DNA of 64,000 bases from Thermococcus gorgonarius (GCF_002214385.1 NZ_CP014855.1:310001-374000); one strand, 5' to 3'; positions 17,830 to 27,028 are shown, counted from the stretch's first letter. A program made the numbers and translations. Notes: generated by a model not told the origin, from the sequence alone.

Positions 17830-18504
17830 TTACTTTGGTTCCAGATGTGCCCTCTTAATATCCAGAACGCCCGAGTAACTGCATCCGTCCCACTTCTTCT
17901 CCACTTCGTCGAAGACTATCCTAGCCTTGAAGAACGGCGCGTCCCTCACGAAGGTCTCGAATTCCCCGCCTTCCCCGGCCACATGAATCCCATACTTCTC
18001 GTTGAGCTTGACCAGCTCCCCCAAAGCCCTCTCGTCTATCTTCCTACCGAGCCAGCTCTCGTCGAGGCCGTAGGCTGCCGTTCCCACCATCACGATGTCG
18101 AAGATTCCAACAATCTCGCGCATGTACTCGATAGGGTCGCGGTGCCAGGCCGGGGCGAAGCTTTTCAAGCCAAGCTCCTCAGCCACTCTGTCAACTCTCC
18201 TCTTCTGATACTCGCTCGCCAAAGCGCCGGCGACGACGCCGTCTATCTTAAGCCCCTCAAGGACAGCCTTCATGTCCTCAACCTCTTTCTCCTTCTCACC
18301 GCTTGTAAAGCCCTTGACGAGGGGGATTCCTATGGCTTTGGCCTGAAGCTCGGTGAGGTGGATGTTTGGGACGTGATACATGTAGCTCTCGTCGCTCTCG
18401 CTCACCATGCTGACAAGGTACCTGACTTCAAACCCCTGCTTCAGCGCCCAGTAGAGGGCGTAGTTCGAGTCCTTTCCACCTGAGTAGAGTACCGCAACCC
18501 TCAT
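17830..18504 (-). CDS. Diphthine-ammonia ligase (Dph6 type)
   Basis: A 224-residue ATP-dependent ligase of the adenine nucleotide alpha-hydrolase fold, performing the last step of diphthamide synthesis on elongation factor 2. The PP-loop [11 protein letters not shown] is near the N terminus. [24 protein letters not shown] and the [10 protein letters not shown] motif are strongly conserved in the family. GGGTGGAAAAA selects the ATG at 18504 rather than the GTG at 18513. Divergent from the IPCT/DIPPS gene, across an AT-rich region of about 96 nt. Confidence 0.92.
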   Translation of the reverse strand: MRVAVLYSGGKDSNYALYWALKQGFEVRYLVSMVSESDESYMYHVPNIHLTELQAKAIGIPLVKGFTSGEKEKEVEDMKAVLEGLKIDGVVAGALASEYQKRRVDRVAEELGLKSFAPAWHRDPIEYMREIVGIFDIVMVGTAAYGLDESWLGRKIDERALGELVKLNEKYGIHVAGEGGEFETFVRDAPFFKARIVFDEVEKKWDGCSYSGVLDIKRAHLEPK

Positions 18505-18600
18505 TTTTTCCACCCGAAAAATTTTTAAAAACTTTAGGTTATTTTAAATCCGGACGCTTCTAGGCTTCTTGATTAATAAGGGATTAAAAAGGTGATGCCG

Positions 18601-19881
18601 ATGCCAGAGACGGCAGTAATACTAGCAGCTGGCCTCGGGACCAGGATGGGCGGGAAGCCCAAGGGACTTGTCAAAGTTGCAGGAAGGGAGATTCTGTACC
18701 GCACCATGGCCATTCTCCAGAGAAACGGCGTTGAGCGCTTCGTTTTCGTCACCAACGACCGCTACGCACCGCTTTACAGGGAGTTCCTTGAGAAACACGG
18801 TTTTCCGGCAGAGGTTATCATCAATCCCGAGCCTGAAAAGGGTAACGGGCACTCCCTTCACTTGGCAAAGGGAAGGGTTTCGGGGAAGTTTGTCCTTGTG
18901 ATGAGCGACCACGTCTACAGCGAGGCTTTTCTTGAGAAAGCAATCAACGGAAACGGCCTCATAGCGGACAGAAGGCCTGGATGGGTTGACGTTGGCGAGG
19001 CAACGAAGGTTAAAGTGAGAAACGGCCGCGTCGAGAGGATAGGAAAGGGCATCAAAGAGTGGGACGCAGTGGATACGGGCTTCTTCGTCCTTGATGAGGA
19101 CATCTTTGAGGTAACCGAAGAGCTGGAGCGCGAGAGGAACGGCGATTATTCGCTCAGCGAGGTCGTTGAAAGGGCAAAGCTTCCGGTAACTTTCGTTGAC
19201 GGCCTCGGCTGGACGGACGTTGACACGCCGGAAGACATCAAACGGGCCAGAAAAATGCTTGTGAAGACCGCGGTGAAGGGAACAGGAGATGGATTCGTTA
19301 GCAGGTACCTTAACAGAAAAATCTCAACCGAGATAAGTGCCCTGCTCGTTGATAAAGTCACGCCGAATCAAATGACTGCTTTTACATTTGCCCTCGGAAT
19401 CTTCTCTGCCCTGTTAACCCTGGTGAGCCTTCCGCTGGCGGGAATACTCTACCAGCTCAGCTCTATCTTAGATGGTGTTGACGGCGAACTGGCGAGGGCC
19501 CAGCTGAGGACAAGCAGACTGGGCGGTTATATAGACTCAATCCTAGACCGCTACGTTGACGGAACTTTCCTGGCACTTCTGGCTTACTCAACGCTTAGCG
19601 AGCCCTTGTGGTACCTCATAGCTCTCTTCGCCCTCCTCGGCTCGGTGATGGTCAGCTACTCAACCGAGCGCTTTAAGGGGGCCTTCTGCAGGGATGCCTA
19701 CGTCGAAGTGCCTTCCCTCAGAAAACTGCTCGGTAAGAGGGACGAGAGGGCATTCATCACGATGCTCTTCCTGCTCTATCCCCTGGATATGTCAATCAAA
19801 ATGCTGTTCCTCACCCTCGCTCTCCTCTCCAACCTCCGCGTTGGGCTGACCCTTTATTTTGTCTCCAGAGAAGTTTCGTGA
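18601..19881 (+). CDS. Bifunctional IPCT/DIPPS: inositol-1-phosphate cytidylyltransferase and DIP-phosphate synthase
   Basis: A 426-residue fusion making the heat-stress solute di-myo-inositol phosphate. The N-terminal nucleotidyltransferase has [20 protein letters not shown] at residues about 9-28. The C-terminal membrane domain carries the CDP-alcohol phosphotransferase signature DG...AR...G...D...D (within DGELARAQ and GGYIDSILD) and four or more hydrophobic segments. It activates inositol-1-phosphate with CTP, then joins it to a second inositol-1-phosphate. GGTGATGCCG selects the ATG at 18601. The inositol-1-phosphate synthase gene follows 58 nt later. Confidence 0.93.
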   Translation: MPETAVILAAGLGTRMGGKPKGLVKVAGREILYRTMAILQRNGVERFVFVTNDRYAPLYREFLEKHGFPAEVIINPEPEKGNGHSLHLAKGRVSGKFVLVMSDHVYSEAFLEKAINGNGLIADRRPGWVDVGEATKVKVRNGRVERIGKGIKEWDAVDTGFFVLDEDIFEVTEELERERNGDYSLSEVVERAKLPVTFVDGLGWTDVDTPEDIKRARKMLVKTAVKGTGDGFVSRYLNRKISTEISALLVDKVTPNQMTAFTFALGIFSALLTLVSLPLAGILYQLSSILDGVDGELARAQLRTSRLGGYIDSILDRYVDGTFLALLAYSTLSEPLWYLIALFALLGSVMVSYSTERFKGAFCRDAYVEVPSLRKLLGKRDERAFITMLFLLYPLDMSIKMLFLTLALLSNLRVGLTLYFVSREVS

Positions 19882-19939
19882 GCGAAAACTATTTAACTGG
19901 TGTAAAATATCCTACAACAACACAAGGAGGTGATAGGAG

Positions 19940-21088
19940 ATGGTTAGGGTAGTCATACTCGGACAGGGCTACGTGGCAAGTATATTCGCGAGCGGACTTG
20001 AGAAGATAAAGGCTGGAAAGATGGAGCCCTACGGCGTTCCGCTTGCCGACGAGCTACCGATTAAGATCAAGGACATAGAGATAGTCGGTTCCTACGACGT
20101 TGATAAAGCAAAGGTCGGGAGGGACATCTACGAGGTGGTTAAGGGCTACGACCCAGAAGCCCCGGAGAGCCTCAGGGGAATAACCATTAGGAAGGGCGTC
20201 CACCTCGGAAGCCTGAGGAACCTCCCGCTCGAAGCCACTGGCCTCGACGACGAGATGAGCCTCAAGGAGGCCGTTGACCACCTCGTTAGCGAGTGGAAGG
20301 AGCTCAAGCCCGACGTCTTCGTCAACGTCTGCACCACCGAAGCCTTTGTCCCCTTCGAGAGCAGGGAGGAGCTTGAGAAGGCAATCGAGGAGGACAGGAA
20401 GGACAGGCTCACCGCTACCCAGGTCTACGTCTACGCGGCGGCAAAATACGCCAAGGAAGTTGGAGGAGCGGCCTTCGTAAACGCCATCCCGACCCTCATA
20501 GCCAACGACCCGGCCTTCGTTGAGCTCGCCAAGGAGAGCAACCTCGTTATCTTCGGTGACGACGGAGCTACTGGTGCTACTCCGCTGACAGCTGATATAC
20601 TCAGCCACCTCGCCCAGAGGAACCGCTACGTCCTCGACATAGCCCAGTTTAACATTGGCGGAAACCAGGACTTCTTAGCACTGACCGACAAGGAGAGGAA
20701 CAAGAGCAAGGAGTTCACGAAGTCAAGCGTTGTCGAGGATCTGCTCGGCTACAACGCCCCGCACTACATAAAGCCGACGGGCTTCCTTGAGCCCCTCGGC
20801 GACAAGAAGTTCATAGCGATGCACATCGAGTACATCTCCTTCAACGGCGCCCACGACGAGCTCGTCATAACCGGAAGGATAAACGACAGCCCGGCCCTGG
20901 CTGGCCTCCTCGTTGACCTCGTCAGGCTCGGAAAGATTGCCGTTGACAGGAAGGAGTTCGGAACCGTCTACGAGGTCAACGCCTTCTACATGAAGAACCC
21001 CGGACCGAAGGAGGCCAAGAACATACCGCGCATCATCGCCCACGAGAAGATGCGCACCTGGGCTGGCCTCAAGCCAAGGTGGCTTTGA
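19940..21088 (+). CDS. myo-Inositol-1-phosphate synthase
   Basis: A 382-residue NAD-dependent isomerase converting glucose-6-phosphate to L-myo-inositol-1-phosphate, the first step of DIP synthesis. VVILGQGYVASIFASGLEKI is the Rossmann start; KPDVFVNVCTTEAF, the GDDGATGATPLTADIL loop and the NIGGNQDF segment are family hallmarks. A strong AAGGAGGTGATAGGAG binding site precedes the ATG. ACTATTTAACTGG at about 19889-19901 could be a separate TATA box, so it may also be expressed independently of the IPCT/DIPPS gene. Confidence 0.95.
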   Translation: MVRVVILGQGYVASIFASGLEKIKAGKMEPYGVPLADELPIKIKDIEIVGSYDVDKAKVGRDIYEVVKGYDPEAPESLRGITIRKGVHLGSLRNLPLEATGLDDEMSLKEAVDHLVSEWKELKPDVFVNVCTTEAFVPFESREELEKAIEEDRKDRLTATQVYVYAAAKYAKEVGGAAFVNAIPTLIANDPAFVELAKESNLVIFGDDGATGATPLTADILSHLAQRNRYVLDIAQFNIGGNQDFLALTDKERNKSKEFTKSSVVEDLLGYNAPHYIKPTGFLEPLGDKKFIAMHIEYISFNGAHDELVITGRINDSPALAGLLVDLVRLGKIAVDRKEFGTVYEVNAFYMKNPGPKEAKNIPRIIAHEKMRTWAGLKPRWL

Positions 21089-21254
21089 AGTACCTTTACA
21101 ATTTTCTCCTTTTCTTGCTGGAGATCAACGGTTGCTGACTTGTGCTAGGCTTAGTTCAAGTAATCTTCCAGATTACTGCCTTTTTCCGTATTCTCTGTTG
21201 TTCATATGGCCTTAAACATTGAAAAGCTTTTAATGATCGTGCTTAAATTCTTTC

Positions 21255-22802
21255 ATGTCGTCTGACAAGAGAATCCTCCTCGTCACCGGCAGGCTGGCAG
21301 AGCCGCTCGTCAGGAAATACGGTAAAGGATGCGATGTCTTCGTTACACCTGTTAGCGTCGCGGCCTTCCTCACGCCCGAGCTTATCGCCCGCTACCTGAA
21401 AAAAGCCGGAATCAAGAGCGAGGACTACGACCTGATACTCATTCCGGGTCTCGTCCGCGGCTCCGCCCAAATCATTGAAGACGAGCTTGGAATCTCAGCC
21501 TTCAAGGGGCCGAGAAACGCGATGGACCTGCCCCAGGTTCTCAATGCCCTGAGTGAAGGTTTTAGGCTGAGTAAAGAAAAGCCCGCTGATGATCTCTTTT
21601 CCATTGATGCCCTAAAGAGGGTTGAGGACATAAGGAACAGAACGCGGAACAGGCGCTACATCGAGGATGCCCTGAAGAAGCCGTGGAACGTCCTCATTGG
21701 AAACCTTCCGGCGGGGAGGGACTTCCCTGCGAGGATTTTGGGTGAGGTTGTGGATGCTCCAAGACTGGGCGTTGAAAAGACGATCGAGAAGGCCCTCTAC
21801 TACCTCCGCGAGGGTGCCGATATAGTGGACATCGGCATGGTGGCTGGAGAGAGCAACCTCGACTTCATCGAGGAAATCCCTGAAATCCGGGAACAACTCA
21901 AGGAGAACGGTTTCGACGTTCCAATAAGCTTTGACTCGCTCAACACTGCTGAGATTGAGAAAGCCTTAGAGTATGCAGACCTCTTTCTCAGCGTCGATGC
22001 TGGAAACCTTGAGGAGCTGGTAACCGAGAAACCCGTCGTCTTAATCCCCACGAACCAGAAGAAGGGCTTCTTTCCGGCAAAACCGAGTGAACGCGTTGAG
22101 TTCCTTGAACGGCTGAAGGAGAGGGCCCTAAATCTGGGCTACAGAACGGTCATCCTCGATACCATCCTCGAGCACGTGCCCCACCTCGCCCGCTCCATAA
22201 CTGCTTTCCAGCTCTATCGCGAGAGGAATCCAGATGACGTCCTGCTCGCGGGCGTTGGCAACGTTGTTGAACTCTACGACGCGGACAGCGTTGGAATGAA
22301 CGCTCTCCTCGCTGGAATTGCGAAGGAGCTCTCCATAAACCTACTCCTCACGACCGAGGTCAGCGCGAAGGCAAGGGGCTCGGTTCGGGAACTGAGGAGA
22401 GCCATTGACATGAACCTCTTCGATATGCCAAAAGACCTCGGCTTTGACCTCCTAATTCTCAAGGAGAAGCGCGCGAGCGAGTGGAGGTTCAAGCCGGCCG
22501 AGAAAATCATCGAGGCCGAGGAAAAGCAAGTCGAGCTTGAGCCGGTTTACTTCCGCATCTGGATCAATGACGGGAGAATCTGGGTCAATGCACATCGCGG
22601 GACTGAGGCAATCCTCACGATAACCGGGGAGGATCCAAACGCGATAATCGACACGATTTTAGAGCACTTCGAGATAAGCCCGAGGCATGCTTTCTACCTC
22701 GGGAGGGAGCTTGAGAGGGCAAAGACTGCCCTGAAGTTAAGGCGGAGCTACGTCCAGGAGGTTGAGCTGTTCAAGGAGTTTTACCTCTCCAAACGGGACT
22801 GA
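21255..22802 (+). CDS. Dihydropteroate synthase-related protein
   Basis: A 515-residue protein with an N-terminal domain (LLVTGRLAEPLVRKYG) and a central TIM-barrel like dihydropteroate synthase, containing LIGNLPAG, the GADIVDIGMVAGES motif and PISFDSLNTAEIEKAL, followed by an extra C-terminal domain of about 120 residues. Archaeal members are linked to pterin or modified folate synthesis; exact chemistry is unproved. The ATG at 21255 lies about 30 nt after a TATA-like AAGCTTTTAATG (21223-21234). Confidence 0.85.
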   Translation: MSSDKRILLVTGRLAEPLVRKYGKGCDVFVTPVSVAAFLTPELIARYLKKAGIKSEDYDLILIPGLVRGSAQIIEDELGISAFKGPRNAMDLPQVLNALSEGFRLSKEKPADDLFSIDALKRVEDIRNRTRNRRYIEDALKKPWNVLIGNLPAGRDFPARILGEVVDAPRLGVEKTIEKALYYLREGADIVDIGMVAGESNLDFIEEIPEIREQLKENGFDVPISFDSLNTAEIEKALEYADLFLSVDAGNLEELVTEKPVVLIPTNQKKGFFPAKPSERVEFLERLKERALNLGYRTVILDTILEHVPHLARSITAFQLYRERNPDDVLLAGVGNVVELYDADSVGMNALLAGIAKELSINLLLTTEVSAKARGSVRELRRAIDMNLFDMPKDLGFDLLILKEKRASEWRFKPAEKIIEAEEKQVELEPVYFRIWINDGRIWVNAHRGTEAILTITGEDPNAIIDTILEHFEISPRHAFYLGRELERAKTALKLRRSYVQEVELFKEFYLSKRD

Positions 22803-22809
22803 GGTATAA

Positions 22810-22990
22810 AATCTCTCAGCTCCAAGACCAAAAAGCCCTCCTCCCCCAGCTCTTCTTCCTCTCGACCTTCTTAGCAACCAGTCTGTGGAACTTCTCTCAC
22901 CTTTCCGCACCCGTAGGGGATTAGAACCTCCTTCTTGCCCGAGGAGTAGGGCGACTCAAGGAAGGTCAGCTCGTCCTTTCAGACGACAAG
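22810..22990 (-). pseudogene. Decayed remnant of a DUF234-type archaeal ATPase
   Basis: On the minus strand, 22905-22985 can be read as KDELTFLESPYSSGKKEVLI followed by PYGCGK, a recognisable N terminus up to the Walker A region with the motif damaged. Directly after it, 22815-22895 reads HRLVAKKVERKK and, after a frame change, EELGEEGFLVLELRDF, which matches the C terminus of the intact ATPase at 7775-9187 (LVAKKVEGKEGLREEGFLVW). The central 1.2 kb is missing and frames are broken. A dead, internally deleted copy. Confidence 0.75.
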
Positions 22991-23048
22991 AGTGGAACTG
23001 CGAAGGTATAGAAAACGCCCCTGAGAAGCTGGTGCTCTCTGAGCGGTT

Positions 23049-23351
23049 TTACTCTCCCTCTAGGTATGGAATCCTTGGCTTTCTGAACTGCTCGTCGAGT
23101 TCAGACCTTCTCGCTTTCACTTTCTCGTAGAGTTCCTCTACCCTTGTGTCCTCAGGGTATTTTCTCCTCATGACCATCAGGATGCCCTCAAGAAAGCCCA
23201 GTATAGAGACCTCTATGAACTCTTTCCCTTTCTTGCTTTCCAAGCCTTCGTTCAGCCTCACAAACGAGTCGAGCCTTGCGATGAGGGCCTTCTCGTCGAG
23301 CTCTTCAAGCAGTTTCTTGACTTCTTCAACTTCCGGAACGTCAACAGCCAT
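23049..23351 (-). CDS. Hypothetical small helical protein
   Basis: A 100-residue acidic, all-helical protein (VEEVKKLLEELDEKALIARL, FIEVSILGFLEGILMVM, RVEELYEKVKARRSELDEQF) with no family I recognise. AAGGAGGTG upstream supports either the ATG at 23351 or the GTG at 23363. It lies 20 nt after the start-side neighbour tatD in the same direction and is probably co-transcribed. Confidence 0.7.
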   Translation of the reverse strand: MAVDVPEVEEVKKLLEELDEKALIARLDSFVRLNEGLESKKGKEFIEVSILGFLEGILMVMRRKYPEDTRVEELYEKVKARRSELDEQFRKPRIPYLEGE

Positions 23352-23371
23352 TTTGTCACGCACCTCCTTCG

Positions 23372-24130
23372 TTATAGTTTGAGTCCAAAAAACCTGGCCG
23401 CGTTTCTTTCGGTGACCTTCTCAACTTCCTCAAACTGCAGCCCTTTAAGCTCTGCTATCCTCCTAACCGCGTACTCAACGTTCCAGGGGTAGTTCTTTTC
23501 GCCCTTGTAGGGACTCATGTACGGAGAATCAGTTTCCACAACGATGTTCTCAAGTGGAAGAACCTCAGCCGCCTCCCTAACTTCTGGAATGAAGTCTATC
23601 CCCGTGTTTATGCCGATTATGTGTCCGTTCTCGGCTATTTCAAGCGCGAGCTCCTTTGGCCCGCTGTAGGAGTGGAAGTAGGCCCTAACGCCGGCCCTTT
23701 GAATGGCTTCAAAGACCTCCCGCTCCGCTTCCCTCGCGTGGAGGACTACCGGGAGGTCGAGCTCGACCGCAAGGCCTAGAAAGTGGTGGAAAATCTCTCT
23801 TTGGTTCCTTCTTTCTTCCTCGGTCTTCGCGTAGTAGAAGTCAAGCCCAATCTCGCCGAGGGCGACTATCTCACCGGCGTGCTCACGGATGAAGGCTTCA
23901 ACCCTCCCGACCTTCTCCCAGTTGCCCCTCCTTGCTTCGTTCGGCGCGTAGCCGAGGGTTGGGTGGATGAAGCCGAAGTAGGGCCTCAGAAGCTCCCAGC
24001 TCTTCCAGACGTGGAACTTCCGGTATTCCGTGATGGAATCGACAACCGCTTTAAGGCGCTTCCTGCTCTCCTCTACGATTTCCGGTGCTTTTCCCTTGAA
24101 CATCTCAACGTGGGCGTGGGCGTCTATCAT
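23372..24130 (-). CDS. TatD-family metal-dependent hydrolase
   Basis: A 252-residue TIM-barrel hydrolase. Metal ligands are visible: HAHVE at the N terminus, ALGEIGLDFYY (Glu), VLHAREAE (His), YFHSYSG (His) and VETDSPYMSP (Asp). Family members are reported as DNases or deaminase-like hydrolases. The ATG at 24130 lacks a clear GGTGA site. The product is complete and of normal length. Divergent from the ferritin-like/DUF835 gene. Confidence 0.9.
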   Translation of the reverse strand: MIDAHAHVEMFKGKAPEIVEESRKRLKAVVDSITEYRKFHVWKSWELLRPYFGFIHPTLGYAPNEARRGNWEKVGRVEAFIREHAGEIVALGEIGLDFYYAKTEEERRNQREIFHHFLGLAVELDLPVVLHAREAEREVFEAIQRAGVRAYFHSYSGPKELALEIAENGHIIGINTGIDFIPEVREAAEVLPLENIVVETDSPYMSPYKGEKNYPWNVEYAVRRIAELKGLQFEEVEKVTERNAARFFGLKL

Positions 24131-24200
24131 GGTGGCGAGTTTGGCAGATGGTAGAAAAGCTTTTCTGGTGAGGCGGTGTATTCAAAGTTGGGAGGTTGTT

Positions 24201-25163
24201 ATGTCGAACTTATCACCGGAACTTAGGGAGTACATGGAGAAAGTTATTGAGGCCCTCAAGAATAGGCCCGTCAAGGAGGTACTGAGCTACGCTATCTTCA
24301 ATGAGAAAGATGAGGTTGAATACTACCGCAAGCTCGCCGAACACGCGGGCAGGGAGAGCATAAAGGTGCTCTTCATCCAGATGGCCGAGGAGAGCCAGGA
24401 GCACTACGACAGGCTCTACTCGCTCTTCAAGAAGCTTTACCCGGACGAGGAGCCGGTGAAAGTTGATGCACCTCCGGTGGAGGTTGCTCCCTTATACCCA
24501 AAGTTCGAGACGGTGGATGACTACCTCGAGGCCCTGGAGTACTGCATGCAGAGTGAGTTATTCGCCAAAGAGACGTATGAGGTACTCGCTCTAAAGGCTG
24601 AAAATGAAGAATCAAGAGTTTTGTTCGCCCAGCTTGCTGAAATGGAAAAGGACCATTACCTCAGGCTTAAGAAGCTTTACGACCTTCTAACGTCCTTCAA
24701 ACGGCAGAAGCTTTTACCGGAGGAACTTGAGCCCGGCGGGTACCTTTTCAAGGATCGCACTAAGGCCAGGTACCTTCTCTTGGATCTGCTCCCCAAGTCG
24801 AAGGAAGCCCATGTGTTTACCAGAGAGAACCCCGAGAAGACTAGAGAGTGGTTCAAGCGTGACGATATTAACATAGTCTGGGTCACAAATCTGCCCGGGA
24901 AGGGAAGAATATCCCCCAAGATGCTCGCTGAGTCAGATGGCTTTTTATGCGGTGTTCTTGAGCAGAGGAATGTAGTAGTATTGATCGAGAACTTTGAGAT
25001 CCTCACACTAATTACCGATTTCAGGAAGTTGTTCGAGTGCGTCTCCAGACTCAGGGACATCGCCGTTAACTCTGGCTCATACCTGCTGGTACATGCGAAG
25101 AGGGAAGCTTTGGGGGAGAAGGAGTGGGCTCTCTTGGAGTCCGAGCTTGAGGTAGTGGACTGA
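24201..25163 (+). CDS. Ferritin-like (rubrerythrin-type) domain fused to DUF835
   Basis: A 320-residue two-domain protein. Residues about 1-160 form a rubrerythrin-like four-helix bundle with two similar halves. The second half has the iron-binding AEMEKDHYLRL (ExxH), while the first reads AEESQEHYDRL, with Ser where Glu is expected, so one ligand may be lost. Residues about 180-320 are DUF835 (RYLLLDLLPKSKEAHVFTR, NIVWVTNLPGKGRISPKML, then LIENFEILTL), a domain found in Thermococcales signalling proteins. GGAGGT before the ATG at 24201 settles the start; the frame is open upstream over tatD but not as a gene. Possibly a redox or iron sensor. Confidence 0.88.
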   Translation: MSNLSPELREYMEKVIEALKNRPVKEVLSYAIFNEKDEVEYYRKLAEHAGRESIKVLFIQMAEESQEHYDRLYSLFKKLYPDEEPVKVDAPPVEVAPLYPKFETVDDYLEALEYCMQSELFAKETYEVLALKAENEESRVLFAQLAEMEKDHYLRLKKLYDLLTSFKRQKLLPEELEPGGYLFKDRTKARYLLLDLLPKSKEAHVFTRENPEKTREWFKRDDINIVWVTNLPGKGRISPKMLAESDGFLCGVLEQRNVVVLIENFEILTLITDFRKLFECVSRLRDIAVNSGSYLLVHAKREALGEKEWALLESELEVVD

Positions 25164-25165
25164 GA

Positions 25166-25411
25166 TTAGAGCTTCCTGGTCTCCCAGATTACCCTTCCGT
25201 CCTTTCTTACAACTTTCAGAATTCTGTGATATGGGATCTGTGCCTCTCCAACGAAAAAGTACCCGTGTCCGAGCTCTATCATCTCAACGGGAATTTTCTT
25301 GACGTCTCCGTAAGTTCCCCTGTGCTCTATGACGACATAGTAGTCGCCCTCATTCTCCCGTGGGTCATACTTGATCTTTGCCAGGACTTCCTTGACGGAG
25401 CCCTTCCTCAT
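25166..25411 (-). CDS. DUF504 (UPF0248) family protein
   Basis: An 81-residue protein with the DUF504 pattern: VLAKIKYDPRENEGDYYVVI, IPVEMIELG and the ending IPYHRILKVVRKDGRVIWE. Function unknown; often near RNA-related genes. The ATG at 25411 has GGGTGG in front and overlaps the stop of the MBL gene by one base (TGATG), so it is translationally coupled. Confidence 0.88.
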   Translation of the reverse strand: MRKGSVKEVLAKIKYDPRENEGDYYVVIEHRGTYGDVKKIPVEMIELGHGYFFVGEAQIPYHRILKVVRKDGRVIWETRKL

Positions 25412-26130
25412 CAGAGCCACCCCAATATCTCCCTGAGGTTCTCCTTCCAGTCGTCTATGTACCTTCCGTGGCCGGGGAGGCCAAAGTCCACCTCGAACTC
25501 GGAAAGCCTCTCAAGGCTCTCCCTCAGCTCCCAGCCGTCCCCTGTGGGGAGGTCAGTTCTCCCAACGGTGCCTTTGAAAACTGTATCTCCGGTGAACATA
25601 ATACTCGTTTCCCCATCGTTGAGGTAGAGACAAGAGCTTCCGGCGGTGTGACCTGGGGTATGGACCAGCTCAAACTCCAGAGAGCCGATTCTGAGCCTGT
25701 CTCCATCTTTGAGCTTTAAATCCACATCCTGCGGCTCAAACTTTCGCCCGTAGGAGTAGGCGAGGATAACGTAGTCATTGCCTTCCTCCAGCGTTTTTGC
25801 GGTTATCTCGTGGGCGGCGAAGAGGACTCCGATGCTTCTGCTTTCAAGCCATTGTTTCAGCGCTTTGTTTCCGCCAACATGGTCAAAATGCTCGTGAGTG
25901 TTGAAGATTATTGCCCTTTTTATTCCGTTAAGGTAACCCTCCCTCTTCCAGATTCCGGTGTAAACGTGCCAGTTCACTCCGGTACCCGTATCAACTATCA
26001 AGGCCTCCCTTTCATCCCGCACAAGGTAGACGTTTGAGTCCCAGGCGAGGCCGTGGAGCATTACCGTATGAGGAGGAATCTCGATTGGAACTAGGTCCCT
26101 TGGAAACTCCTCTATGGGGCTTATCTTCAA
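25411..26130 (-). CDS. MBL-fold metallohydrolase
   Basis: A 239-residue metallo-beta-lactamase fold hydrolase. Metal ligands are in NTHEHFDHVGG (HxHxDH), HTPGHTAGS, FTGDTVF and GLPGHGRYI. Substrate unknown; glyoxalase II-like and lactonase enzymes share this pattern. It starts at TTG (26130), supported by a perfect GGAGGTGAGAAC in front. It is the last ordinary core gene before the defence island. Confidence 0.9.
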   Translation of the reverse strand: MKISPIEEFPRDLVPIEIPPHTVMLHGLAWDSNVYLVRDEREALIVDTGTGVNWHVYTGIWKREGYLNGIKRAIIFNTHEHFDHVGGNKALKQWLESRSIGVLFAAHEITAKTLEEGNDYVILAYSYGRKFEPQDVDLKLKDGDRLRIGSLEFELVHTPGHTAGSSCLYLNDGETSIMFTGDTVFKGTVGRTDLPTGDGWELRESLERLSEFEVDFGLPGHGRYIDDWKENLREILGWL

Positions 26131-26220
26131 GTTCTCACCTCCGAGAAGGGCTCGAGGGGGGACCGCCTCTTCATCTCGGGGGAGCAGTCCCGTCAGGAGG
26201 GATGAATCTCTTCATCGCCC

Positions 26221-26257
26221 CGGGAATCTAAAAGCCCGGAACGGGCTTTATTTCCCG
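26221..26257. repeat. Long imperfect palindrome (RNA hairpin)
   Basis: An inner perfect stem AAAGCCCG/CGGGCTTT with a GAA loop (26231-26249) is enclosed by an outer CGGGAA/TTCCCG pair. It lies in the gap between the divergent MBL and 120-residue genes, where a hairpin is not needed to end a gene, so it may be a structured RNA, an insertion remnant or an island boundary. Confidence 0.6.
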
Positions 26258-26270
26258 AATACGGCCTTTT

Positions 26271-26396
26271 GATGGGAGTGAGACTCATCGCCTCACCCAT
26301 CAATTCATCGCCTCAATTCCGATTAACTCTCTCAAACATGCCTTAAAAAGGTTTTATCCCCTAAAATTTTCAAACAGGTTAAAATTCATCGCCTCA
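26271..26396. repeat. Short direct repeats CATCGCCTCA with an inverted pair
   Basis: CATCGCCTCA occurs at 26286-26295, 26306-26315 and 26387-26396, and TTCATCGCCC at 26211 is a related partial copy. The first repeat also lies in a stem-loop, GATGGGAGTGAG (26271-26282) against CTCACCCATC (26292-26301). The rest of the 376-nt gap 26131-26506 holds no gene that I can see. Spacing is irregular, so it is not a CRISPR. Confidence 0.6.
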
Positions 26397-26506
26397 CATA
26401 ACTCAGTGAATCATAAGAAAAACTCAAGTCATTACCAAAACCATCCCCAAAATCCTAAACTAATTTTTTATTCCAAACACTAATATTACTCGTGAAGTGA
26501 GGTTCA

Positions 26507-26869
26507 ATGTCGCGTAGAATAATAGTCTGGTATGAGTATGCGGAGGGCACAGTAAAACTTGCACTCCAAGAACATGCACTAACCTTGAACAAAAAAGAGC
26601 ATAAAATGGTAATTCCCGTAAACTCAACGACAATACTCGAAGGACTGAATGATAACATTGAGAAAAAGCTCGAAGAATTCTACCTCGAGGGACACGGCGA
26701 GATAGTACTAATTGTATCCCCCCAAGGAGACATGATAGGCTACATGTTCTTAGAGGAAGAACTCCAGCAATTAACCCAGAGAGTATCAGCGTCACATAGT
26801 TTCAAAAAGCCTCTTCAAGATGTTCTATCAGTCACAGAGGATGTGGAGAATCCTCTCCCAGCTTTGTGA
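26507..26869 (+). CDS. Hypothetical protein at the island edge
   Basis: A 120-residue protein that I do not recognise. It begins MSRRIIVWYEYAEGTVKLAL and contains a beta/alpha region with EIVLIVSPQGDMIGYMF. Adenine-rich codon use differs from the upstream core genes. AAGTGAGG is a weak binding site 5-6 nt before the ATG. It is flanked on both sides by AT-rich non-coding DNA, so it stands alone. Confidence 0.6.
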   Translation: MSRRIIVWYEYAEGTVKLALQEHALTLNKKEHKMVIPVNSTTILEGLNDNIEKKLEEFYLEGHGEIVLIVSPQGDMIGYMFLEEELQQLTQRVSASHSFKKPLQDVLSVTEDVENPLPAL

Positions 26870-27001
26870 GCCCCTCTTTTTTTCTTTTTACCATTTACCA
26901 AAGGAATCACAGGTGGAAAAATACTAAAGAGAGACTTGTTGAAGATTTGCTGCCGAAAGACAGTCTGAAAATCATCGGTATCCATTAAACTGTGCAAATA
27001 C

Positions 27002-27028
27002 AGATTTTGTTACACCGTGACAAAATCT
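27002..27028. promoter_or_regulatory. Palindromic operator-like element A with downstream TATA-like sequence
   Basis: AGATTTTGT and ACAAAATCT are perfect 9-nt inverted arms around TACACCGTG. ATTTTTAAAC follows 2-11 nt later and resembles a TATA box. A related element (C) at 27132-27150 reads TTTGTTACATTACGGGATC and is also followed by a TATA-like TTTAAAAAATTTAAAA. The whole 515-nt gap 26870-27384 is AT-rich and has no other gene I can support; it may produce an untranslated RNA. Confidence 0.5.

Noticed and set aside
24030-24200. Upstream extension of the ferritin-like/DUF835 protein
   Set aside because: It overlaps the start of tatD on the other strand; GGAGGT fixes the ATG at 24201.
26286-26396. 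CATCGCCTCA repeats as a CRISPR array
   Set aside because: Repeats are only 10-11 nt, spacing is 20 and 81 nt, there are no cas genes, and spacers are not uniform.
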